A model generated the notes under the pieces. The model did not search any database, was not told the origin of the DNA, and worked only from the letters and a program-made list of their open reading frames with translations. This document shows positions 31,502 to 43,500 of a DNA stretch of 64,000 nt, piece by piece. A program made the translations under genes and the position numbers. The stretch comes from Undaria pinnatifida. Taxonomy: Eukaryota; Sar; Phaeophyceae; Laminariales; Alariaceae. The DNA is taken from contig JABAKD010000011.1 of the NCBI GenBank assembly GCA_012845835.1, positions 6,882,381-6,946,380 of the forward strand, read 5' to 3'. Each line of letters starts with the position of its first letter. Positions within the stretch are counted from its first letter, which is position 1.

Positions 31502-34500
31502 GTAACGCGGGGTACCGTACCGGATATGATGGGCTGACGATAGGCTTGGTAGTGTTCCGAGCCACGGTGGTGGTGTAACGTTTTTTTTTTGTTGTTGTTT
31601 ATCATACTCGTGCCGCTGCGCGTTCATGCTGGACTAGGCGGTTGGCAAAAAATGCACGTTTTTTTTTGTTGGTTGTGTCGTTTGTTATTCCTGGGGCCTC
31701 GAACTGGCAACCAAGTCTCGCCGTTTAGACAGGTTGTTGTACTCTCCCGCGGCAGACGCATGACACGATAGAGGTATACCTTTTTTTGGCTATTTTGTTT
31801 CTGAACAACGATGTTCCTTAACCCAAAATCGTCGGAAATACGACATTTTTCTTCCCATGATTCTCGGTGCATACCTAGGCCATGGGATTCATCCGGTACG
31901 TATATAAGCAGTTTCATCTGATTAACCTCCCGAATTGGGAAACATGAGAAAAAAAGTGATGCATCTCTATCGTAGCACGCGTCGGCATGAAGGCGGGTGT
32001 CACCGCAAGCCATGTTGTTCGATCGTTGCGGGGTCGTAGTCATATTCCCCGCCTCCCTTTTCTGGGGTGTAAAGTTCTCTGACGATTCGTCCTAACCCGA
32101 GCCTTTTTTTTTCCCGTCTTCGTCGTCGGTAGCCGTTTCATCCGCCGCTTAATCGGCAGCTTCGTTTGTAACTGTCTCATCCGCCGCTTCGTCGGTAATT
32201 TTCTTGCCAGTCGCTCCGTCGGCAATTGTCTTACCCGTCGCTTCGTCGGTAACTGTCTTATCCGCTGCTTCGTCGGTATTTGTCTTATCCACCGTTTCGT
32301 CGGTATCTGTCTCATCGGCCGATTCGTTGGTATCTGTCTTATCCGCCCCTTCGTCGGTAACTGTCTTTATCCGCCGCTTCGTCGGGAACTGTCTTATCCT
32401 CCGCATCGCCGGCATCACCTCTTGTTTTCATCCTCATCATCAACACACTCGCTACGATTCGATGACGACGGTTGTATTGCCAGATGCCTTGCCGACGGCC
32501 GTTACCGACGTTCGTGGTGCAGCTGAAGAAGGCGGGTCCTTGATCGTCAAAATTGTTGAGGGTGAGTGGTGCCCCCCCTCACGTCCGTCTCCCTTGAAAC
32601 CAAAGATGTCAGGAGACGGCACCTTGACCCCTTGACGGACGGCAATTTTCCGATAAGTTGCCTTGACTGACGGCAAACTACCAGGTTTCAGTGAGGAACG
32701 ATCCCTTTGACACCCTTGACCGCTGGACGTTTTCCTTGACGGACCGTCTCCTGGCATCTTTGCTTGAAGCATTAGCCCTTTTTGGGGCCCATGTACAGCG
32801 ACAAAACAAAGCATAGCAAGCCACGTTCTTAATCGTCACGGTGCGAGCATGCAGCACACGGCGGCAGCGCAAGCTATGCGCGTGTCTTACCGGTGGTAGC
32901 TGCATTGAAGTTCGACAGTAAAATCATCGTCAGTTAATCTACTGTAGGACACAACCTGCAGTACAGGTGCCGCCTTTTTTTTCTGTGGGCTCTATATACC
33001 TCGCCTCCCCAAAATGTTTTTGGGAAACGTCGGATAGTGCAACGGCTATTCATATACCTCGCCCCTCAAAGAATATTCTGGGGTAAATTTTCTGAAAGTT
33101 CAACCAGCTGACCAAAAACCATGGGCAGAGGTATAAAAAAAGCTCGTAAAAGTTCAACCAGCTGACCAAAAACCCATGGGCAGAGGTATAAAAAAAGCTC
33201 GTTTTCGCAAAACAAGGTTGAAATTCCGACTATTTGGGGTGAAGAAGCCCCGTCGTTCAGAAAAAAAAAAAAAAATCAGCCCAAAAGTGCCATCTCTATC
33301 GTAGCACGCGTCGTAGCAGCCCGGGTTGCTTCGTATGAAATAAGCTGAAAAGTTTTCTTCGTCAACGCTTCCCCTCTGAAGCGCCTACAGGGTTTTCCAC
33401 GTTTTGGAAGCCAGGAATCGGGATTTTGAAACACGACAAGAAGAGTTGTCTTAGCAATCATCTAGAGAAATATCGTGGCACAGCAGTAGCACTGCGGATA
33501 CCACAATGCGCGCGTTGTACTTCTGCTTTCGTTGCGGCGGAGACGTTCCCTGCCCCGGTAGCCCGAGCTGATTGATGTAATAGATGCCGCAATTCATTAA
33601 AAAAATGTTCATTTTTTTTGCCGACGTTTTTTTTTTCTTGTTAAAAATATAGTTTTTCCCTCTTGAAGGTCCCAAATGGGATCTTACGAAGTGACAATGA
33701 GCAGAGATTTTTGATGTCTTGAAATCGTGCGAATCAAATTATCCCCCCCCCGATATATATGGACATACTCAAGATACCAGGTATGAATTACTGCTTGCTT
33801 ATTTTGTTTCTCCCCCCAAGGCAAGGTGGAATTGATGTTTCATGTCATGGATTCGTGCGAGTCGATTTCGTTTCACCCCCCCCATCTCCCCTTTCCATCA
33901 CCTGCTTTGAACACCAAAAATAATGCGTGTGTATGTGTGTTCTTCACAGTACGCTGATGATGTTTCCACCCATCTACACCCAGCACAACCATGTCCATGC
34001 GGATGCCTCACAGAAAGAGGGCTGCAGAAAGGCGAGGTCTGTTGTCACAGACTACGAGGCAAAGATACACGTTGCAAATACAGCAAGGTGATTTGGCCAT
34101 GCAATGCCAACCGCAATGAGCACGCGGGCCAAAAACATACATATTCAAGCCAGCACACCAGACTGTTCTGCAGTACAAAATAAAATAAGGAATTACTTGA
34201 ACTAGTGCGGATTCGTACGTTTTCACCCCTCCGCCTCATGCATTTGATTCTGTCGTCTGCCTCGAAGATGGAATTGTGTTTTATCAAAGTCTCGAATTCA
34301 GTATATTACGACTTTGCAAGAGTATTGGGCGGGGACACAAAAGTGTCCCCTGCAGGTCCGCCAATTGAGCAGGTTCTCGGAGAGTACTCACTTTCTTAGC
34401 CTTGGGAGAGACGTAGCCTTATTAGTTTCCACCAGAGCCCCGGATGACCTCTGGGAACGAAGACACGTTCCTCCGTTCTACTTCCTGACTATGCCGAATA

Positions 34501-37500
34501 GAAAACGCCAACATATCATGCGAAAACCGGCAAATTACCTATCAAATCAGATAATTGCAGGCCTTTCAAGGCCGTACCTTAACAACTTACCATTGAATAT
34601 CCAGCACCCCCACACCAATGTGATGCTCCTGTAGGCCTGTATTTTTGTTTTGCATTTTTTGGTGGGAAAAGCAAGGACAGCGGCGCGCGTGCGCATGCGC
34701 GCGTGTGGGTTCAAGCACAGCCCTTAGATTTCCGTGACATCGTGCTACACAGAAGTGCAGCTGCCCTGCGCTGCACCGCACGATACAGCTAACAGTAGCG
34801 CTACCAAGCGTTTTGGAACGGTGTTGGTGCGAATAGAGCACCAGATATGGTACACAGCGCACACAAGCAAAGCCGGGAATTTTTGGTGATATTTTTTACG
34901 AGTATCATGCGCTTGGTTTTGTGTGACCGGGGCTTGTGTTTGGTGTGCTTGTTTCTGTTTCATGTCATAGATCACCCCCCCTTCCCCCCCCGACCGCGCC
35001 CCCGCTCTCCTTGTACCGTTCCGTCGATTGAACAGCCTTAATGGACAGAGAGGTCTGCCTCCCTGCAGACAGCGGAGATCCGGTAGCCCGTGCAGAGGAG
35101 TTGATACAACAGCAGCAAATCTACGATTGGAGCACCGATGTGAGGGTCAATATCATCTTCCTCTATTATGGCTAGAAAAAAAAAAACTTGAGGACGAATT
35201 TTTCTTTGATGGCTTTATTTTTGACTTAGTGTGTTCTAACGCACCTAGCTGCTCAGCGATCTAGGGCATCGCGAGCATCAGAGACAGCAGCATATGCTTG
35301 GATTTGATTTGTCGCCGTCATCTGCCATGCATGGTCCTTGTGCGGACGAACAAAAAAACATGGTGGGGACGGTCGATCTTGACTTCCTGCAACCTTGCGT
35401 TGTCGGCATGTACAGCCGACGGTTGTCCCAAAAGACTACTACTGTTGTATCGCGTTTTACCCAAAATAAATTTAGGCTTTGGTGTCCCCCAGTCTTCACG
35501 ACCATCCAGCGGCCGCCCACACACGCAGCGAGCTGCTGCTGGTTTTCCTGCCTTCTGCTGCCTGCTGCTGCTGCCTGCCGTTGCGTGTCGATGCCCCTGT
35601 CGCTCATTCCCTAGCGTATGCTGCCGGTATACCTCAAGTATTACCGCTGGCAATATCTATGATTTTTGAGCCTGCAGTGCTGCCTGTAGGTGTGGTATTG
35701 CGCTCACGTCCAAGAAACAAGTCATATTTCGTAACTGAAATCCACACAAATAATGTGCAGGCGTCCCCTGTGAAGCAAACATGTCAGGAGACCGCACTTT
35801 GACCCCTTGACCGACGGCAATTTTCACGTTATGCTCTGACTGACGCCAAACTACTAGGTTTTAGTGTGGAACGATCGGGTTTATACTCTCGACCGCTGGA
35901 CATTTTCCCTTGATTGACCGTCACCAGACATTTTGCTGTGGAGTACTCGTAGTAAGCAAATTTCGTCCCGACTAAAGTCAATAATGCGGGTTCAAACCCC
36001 CCCGAGCGCGTGCATACTCGTGCTCGTACGAAGGGATTTATTTCGTGCGTAAAAAATGGACCATTAGCGGCGGAAGCGCGAGAGCATGAGTTAGCAAAGG
36101 TCGAGGAAACGCGACGAGCGCCAAAAGCTGAAAAGTGGGAATGCTGAACCCTGTACGCGATAATGATGAAGTCATGTACCGAGGGGGAGGGGAGACACCT
36201 GTGACGACGGCTTATCCAGGAGGTCGCTAAAGGGTGAAACAGTAGGATACGAGTTGAGCGGGAGAGTAAAAGTGAAAAGCGATGATTTTACAAAAAAAAA
36301 CGTTTCGGGAGGAGAGACCATGGCTCGCTCTGCTCGAACCCAGTATACTGAGTCCAGTACACTGGTTCAATCCAGTGCACTGATGCAGTCTAGTACACTG
36401 GGTGCTGACACAGATCAATGAGAGTATCATCTACTGATATTGAGGCTGCCAGCGCACAGCCCTATGTATGAATACCAAATATGATGCATTGTTTCACAGC
36501 GATATTCCCTGTCTTGTCTCTTGAGACTACCACGTTTACGCGTAAAATAATTCCGTCCATCCATCTGTCCACGACCCCCTCATTGCTCGTACAGCCTCGA
36601 AACAAACAAATATATGCCCCCCCAGGGGTGTACCCGGTATATAAGCTTGCACCCCTTCTTAACGTACTGCTTTTGGTATACCGATACATATATATATATA
36701 TATATATCTTTATATTTTTTTCACGCTTCTACTTTCCAGCTTCTGGACAAGCCGTGGGTCACAGGTGTCGCCCCTTCTTCCCCCCGGTTCTTGCCTTCAA
36801 TTTTTATCGCGCTTAGGGTTCAGCAATCCCAGCGCTCGCGATTTTTCATCGAGTGTTGCTAGCTCACGCTCTCGCGCTTTCCGCATGCCAATTTGTGCAC
36901 AAGAAAAAGGGTTACTAGGGTTAGGGTTAGGTGCACCTGGTACCAGGTCCCAACCCGACCGGGAGCGCAATCCCTCTCACCTAGCCCCAAAACAGCAAAA
37001 TCATGCGAGTACACGGTGGGATCGGGGTGTGCACATAAAATACAATGTTTTGGGTGGGGGTGCAAGGCTTGTGTACACCCCTAGGGGTGTATATATTTTT
37101 TCTTCTTGCACAAAAAGCGCTACCTTCCCCTGTCGCATCTAAAACTGCTCTCGAACCGTGCTACGATGATTGAGGCAAAAGTGCTCGTCGTCGCGCGTTG
37201 GCCGGAGTGAGTCTACGGCAGACCCCCCCAACTTTTCTTGAACGAAATCACCGGGTGTGGAAACCAGCTCCCGCGACCATTATCTCCTGAAAATACGGTG
37301 CCCGTTGCCACCCCGACGTCATCGTTCGGTATGATATGTCCTTTGAAAAACAAAAAAACATGTGAAGATGCTGTTTCTTGAGCATCCTTCCTCGTGTCGA
37401 GCAGCCATGAAAAGTTCATTGAAGAAAAACGCCTTTTTTGGGGGGGTGAGGGGGAGCTATCGTAGCACTTTTTGATCCACTTTCTCTTTTTCGGCATGAC

Positions 37501-40500
37501 GGGTGCTCCCTAACCCATTTCCAACTCCTAATTGTTTTTCATAGTCTAACTCGAAGTGTTTTGTCCCCATCTCTGGACTGCGTTCCTAAAAGGGTTAATA
37601 ACCCAAAAATCGTCGGAACGCCATGTCTGTCTTGTTTTGGCCAAAATGTTGACATTTTTTTTATCCCTAGGCCACACGATGGGTTTGTTTGGCCATCGGG
37701 GTGCATGTTCAGTTTTCTCGGAAACATGTTGGCGTTACTAACTGACTGACTGATCTTAATCGTCGCAATGCCATGTCTTGTTTTGGCAAAAAGTTAACAT
37801 TTTGTTGCATCCCGAGGCCATACAGATGGGTTTGTTTGGCCATCCAGGTAGGTGCATTTTCAGTTTGCTCGGAAATATGTTGGCGTTACTGACTGACTGA
37901 CTCTTCGCTCACACGCACTCCTTCCTTTTCGCCCGGCATTCCGCCTTCGCTCCCTCCGACTCGCGGACTTGGCGTGCCAACGCTTCGCGGTATGATGCGA
38001 CTTTTCAGGGCATATTTGGAGATGTCCCCTTCCTTGCCGGCACACTCCCCGACGCGGAGGAAACGGGGCTTTTGTGGAAGACAAAAGTTGTGGAATCTCT
38101 GGTGGACCTAATCGCCGGCACTATCAGGTGCGTCACCGCCGGCTGTAACGCGAGCGAGCTACGTATTGTTTAGAACTCGTGCTCTATATATGATGCGCGA
38201 TGCAGCGACAGCCAGCAGTATTTTTTTCTTTTACTAGAACGATGTATGAATGACGGAGCCTCCTTGAAAAAGTTAAAGGTCGTGACAGTAGAGTCTGCTT
38301 CTTTTTTTTCCAATTGTGTTCGCGTTTATGTATGCCTAAGTCATGGTGGACTCGTTTTCTCGGGTTTGCACTCTTCATTTTTATGAAAAATATAGCAGTT
38401 TTCGCTAGAGGTATGAGGAGCCCCCCCTCAAGGGATGGGCCTCTGAAAAACTAGGAGCGCCCGCTGCCATCGTAGCATGCGCCGGTAGGGAAAATAACAG
38501 CGCTTTTCGGCGAAAAACAAATCCTCGCGGCGCATCTCATCTGAAGAACTACCGGATGCCGTTGCTATGCTTATCAGTGACGCGTGCCACAATAGAAGTG
38601 CACCACGTTTTTTGTTCTGAGGAGGTTCCTCAGTTTTTGGAGCTGAAGACATGTCAGTCTTAACCCCAAAAAACTGATTTGTAGGAGAAAAATAGAACTG
38701 CTATCATACACACCGGATGAAAAATCCCATGGCGTCGGTACACGACGAGAATCATGCAAACAAAATGGCCTTCGTATTATATATTTTTTTCCGACGATAG
38801 TGTTAGTAGGTTAAGGAGCCCCCGTCATTTAGAAACAATTTTCGCCAAAAAAAGGTATACCTCTATCGTAGCACGCGTCTAGTATAAACATCAGTCGTTG
38901 AATAGATGGATGCCCGGGCCATGAGATGTTGTTGGTTGTGTAGATGCCCAGACCGTGATGTGTAGATGCCGAGGTCATGGTGCATAGATGACCAGGCCAC
39001 GGGGTTGTTGTTCGTTGAATAGATGCCGAGGTCATGGTTCATAGATGACCAGGCCATGGGACTGTTGTTCGTTGAATAGATTGCGAGGTCATGATGCACA
39101 GATCACCAGGCCATGATGTTGTTGTTCGTTGTGTAGATGCCGAGGCCGTTTGTGCATTGTATAGATGCCGAGATCATGATGCACAGATCACCAGGCAATG
39201 AAGTTGTTATTCGTTGTGTAGATCCCGAGGCCTTTATTCGTTGTATAGGTGCCGAGGTCATGATGCACAGATGACCAGGCAATGAAGTTGTCATTCGTTG
39301 TGTAGATGTCGAGGCCGTTAACACCATGGCCTGGTCATGATGCACAGATGATCAGGCCATGGTGTTGTTATGGTGTTGTTACTCGCCGACTAGATTAGAT
39401 GCCCGACACATGCTAGGTGCGGTAGAGGCGCGCCATTTTTTTTTCTTAATACTCCTCCTCACTTGGGCTTTCAACCTCTCCCCAAACCCGATTTGGAGAA
39501 GACTAGCGCTCCTAAGTACCAGATAAACCATCACATCCATGGCCTGATTTATTTGGCCAGTTTCAGCTCGGGCAAGAATTTACTGCAGGGAATTTTTTTG
39601 TTCCGTGTATTCCGAAATAACTGTGTCCCCTAAATCGCATTCCCAAAATTCTAGGAAAAAAAAAAAAATCGCTTATCTATAATAAATTAAGAGGCATCGA
39701 ACAACATGGACAATTTTTTTAAAGGAATACAAGGAATATATCATGTTATGGTGCATCAAAAATTAACGAAATTCCGACCGTTTTGGGGTTAAGGCGCGCC
39801 CCGTCATTCAGAAACTTTTTTTTACGAAAAAGTGCTATTACGGAGATGCCATTGTTAACAGGATGAAAATTTCACAAAAGAAAAAGAAAAAAGGGAAGCA
39901 TCGCCACTTTATGGGCGAGCTCTCTCTCCTGCGCTACAACTGTGTTCGATCGAGGCTCTGTATACTCGGCAAGAGCAGCCAAACGGAAGTGGACTGTAGC
40001 CAAGCGCGTTTGCACAAAGCCGGGTGCTTTTTTTGTCCCCCTTTGTCGTTTGATAATTTCATCCTGCTGACGATGGATCTCCGTAATACCTCTATCGTAG
40101 CATGCATTAGTTGCCCATGCCGTGAGGTTTGTTCACCGGATTGCGCACGTTTCAGTTTTTGTCACCATCAACAGGCAGCTGTTGTTGCCTTCGGTCGGCA
40201 TGGACCCCGTTTCGAACGAGGAGAGTGAGACATGGTAGGGGACGCCTCTGTTTTCTGGCGCTGGTGTTTTCCAACTCTTGAAAGAAAAATCCCAAGTCTA
40301 GATTCTGACTCCCCAAGTGTTTTGCCCTCATGTCGGAGACTGCGGTGCTAAAAGGGTTTTTGAGACTCGTGGTACGGCGGTCGGGAAGAGATATTAACCG
40401 GGCGTTTTCTGAGCCCCCCCTCAACTTTTACCGGATCCATACCCCACCAAACACTTTGCTCTTGACATAAAAACTGAATGTAGTACAAGTACATATCACC

Positions 40501-43500
40501 CGAGGAAAGCCCCATGGTCTATATGATATTATAGGAGTATTTAGTGATAACGCAACGTTAACATTTGGAAAACCATTTTTTTTTTTTTTCCGACGGGCCG
40601 AGGCTACGTCGGTAGCGGGGGGCACCCCGTTTTTCACCACCGGACATGAGACACACGCACAAGAGTGAGAGACTCTACTGCTGTGTCTCAACTGATGAGA
40701 ACTAATTTTGGCGATGTTTGTTCGGCGCAGCGTAGCCATCCTTTCCGTTGTGGATTCACTGTCGCCAGGTTAACAAAGCACGAAAGCTTGACCCCTTTTA
40801 GAGCCCCCAAAAATCCTCCGTGTACAGACGTGAAGTAACTTTTGTCCCCAAACAGGAGACCAAGTTGCAAAGGCTTTAATAAAACCGCGCAACGGAACAG
40901 GGGCGACACTCGCTCGAGTGAACCTGCGCTGCTCCTGCAAAAACGATGCCCCAAAACCGCCCCCCCCCCACCGCAGCTTTGTGGTGAACGCTGTTGGTTA
41001 TAATATAGGTATAGTATGTTACAGTCAGTCCACGGTAGATAGAGGTCGCTTTTTGAGCCAAAAAAGGGTTTGTACCTGACCGGTTGAGCTCGCTCAAGTA
41101 GTGAAATACTGCTTGGGTCAGTATTATAACGGTGTTACGGCTATCTTTGTTTTGGGTGCTTAGCGCACAGATATGCCGGTCGGGCTGCGCGAGCGAATGT
41201 CGTCGAAGTCATGTTTCCGGTCAGACAATGCGTTGGGTTGAGCTCCTTGCGTTAGGATCTCAGAAAAAAATTGTGCTGCACCCCTGAGCGCGGCATGGCT
41301 CCTTGGCTTAGTTAACCCTTCTGGAACTGCTATATTTACTCCCACCACTAATTCTAAGGCACTGTAATAGTCCCCCAAAACCCGTGTACCCAGCACGAAC
41401 AGGGTTAACGCCTTTACAGCTGGATACCCGTTTTTGGGGACCAAATTACTTGGAACTAGTATAGGGAGGGGTTTACGGGCTCTTAAAAGGGGTTAAGGAG
41501 GCCCCTTCAGGCAGAGTCGAATTCCTCCAGAAATGTCTACCCCTGTCTTAGAAAGGGTCTCTGTCTTGAGGGGTTGCCTTTTTTTTTGTGAGGCTGGGCA
41601 GCCTTCCTCGCTTGGAAAGCTCTGTGCCTCAACGCCAAAAATTGATTTTGAGACTCCTTCCTCGGTTGGGGGGGAGCTCTGCACCTTAACCCCAAAAACT
41701 GTTTTTGAGCAACAAAACTGAGTTGTAGCAACTAAACTGATTTTGAGCAACAAAACTGAGTTTTAGCAACGAAACTGATTTCGAGCAACAAACCCATGGC
41801 CTCCCAGGTATACAAGAAGAAAAAAAAACGTTTTTTCCAAAAAAGAATATGCCATTTTCCGACGATTTTGGGTTAAGGAACCCCGTCATTCAGGGAACAG
41901 TTTTGCCGAAAAAGTGCCATAATACATTTCACCATCGTATATAGCATGTCGTCTTCTATTTCTAGTACGGACCGCAGAAGAAACTCCGGCGAGTGGTTGG
42001 CTCTGTACGTAGCCCGCTTTCAAAAAAAAAACACTTGACGATATAATGTTGGCACAGCAGTGCAAACAACACCTCACTTCAGGCCGCTGCATATCTCGAA
42101 ACTGTAGTGTAATAGAACGTGCGAAAGAAAGTAAAATGGGGGTGTGATGGCAATCAGTACACATCAACGTACAAGTTGATTAAATTATGCGATGGTTTTT
42201 AAAATCAAGCCGAGGTCAGGGTTGTGTGATTACGGTAGCAAGCTTACGTCTGGGACCTCGTCTTTCGCTGGCTTAGAGCCACTCGAACGAGAGTGAACAG
42301 CTTATGTCTTGGCGGTGAAAGGGCGTTGGATCGCGACTTCCAATTTATGTTTTGGGGTTGGAAATATACGATAATAGTATTGAAACCGACGACGGTCATA
42401 TGAAACCCAAGGGCCAACCAACAACCAAACCCACGAGAAAACTAGGTTGGGAAATGAAGAAATGGTAGGAAAAACGCGCTGCTAACCTATTTTTTCCAGG
42501 GCTTTTTTCACGGGTGGAATCCCTTGTCGGTATACCAGCCGGATCGGGCCAGGGTAAGCCGGCCCGACCCGTGATATTTTGAACAAACCTCCTGACCCGA
42601 CCCCACCCCAAGCCGTGAGATTCCAAACGCCTACTTGTAAGCACCTCCTGACCCAGCCTCGACTCTACCCTCGAGTTCTTGGAAACCTCTTGACCCGAGC
42701 CGCGAGCGGGTCATGACCTGAGAAAAGCCCCTGATTTTTTCACGATTTTTTCATGGGCTGGGTTGGGTAGGCCGCGGGTTGTGACGTTCGACGATTTCAA
42801 CATTAATTCCTTCGTGTTTTCCTACCCAAGTCCTCCTTGAACCAATGAACGCCTGGTACAATAGTGGTGCATCACATTTTTTTTCCTGAGGTTCCTTACT
42901 TTAGGAGGTTAAGGCATGTCATTCTTCACCCAAACACTGATTTGGAGAAAAATATGCAACTGCTACATACCGGATGAAAAATCCCCATGGTCTAGGTCAG
43001 GTACACAGCGAGAACCATGCAAAAAAATGGCCTATTATTTATTTATTTTCCGACGATTTTGGGTTAAGGAGCCCCGTCATTCAGAAAACATTTTCGCCAA
43101 AAAAAGGTATACCTCTATCGTAGCTTGCGTCCAAAGTTGGTACATGACGCAAACACGCTAGCATATATTCATACCCCAGGTGAAGTTTTTGGGGTCTTGG
43201 GGAGTTCGTGATACGCAATCGTGACGGATTGTTTTTCGTGATGTCGCGCGCCAACGCAGATTAGAGTAGACTTGGTTCATTGTTCGCTGCTGCGGCTGCC
43301 GCTGTGGTTGCGGCTGCCCTTGATCGGTTAACTTCTGCTTGGCTCACTGCGATCGAGCTACTTTTTTTCTATCATGAAAGCATGACATATTGCGCAGATT
43401 CGCTTTGCAGCATCTATGTTAAAAGTTTGGAAGTCCCGTTTTGAGTAGTGCGCCATTCGCGCGATTAGTCTGAAGTCGGTACTACTGTGATGAAAAGGGG

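Noticed and set aside
35615-35700. Possible lipoxygenase exon reading A-A-G-I-P-Q-V-L-P-L-A-I
   Set aside because: The motif resembles the L-P-G-L-P segment, but the phase does not fit exon 3. Exon 4 at 38009 supplies that segment with good borders and correct phase.
38905-39410. CRISPR array
   Set aside because: The repeats are contiguous 57-bp units without unique spacers. This is a minisatellite in a eukaryotic intron.
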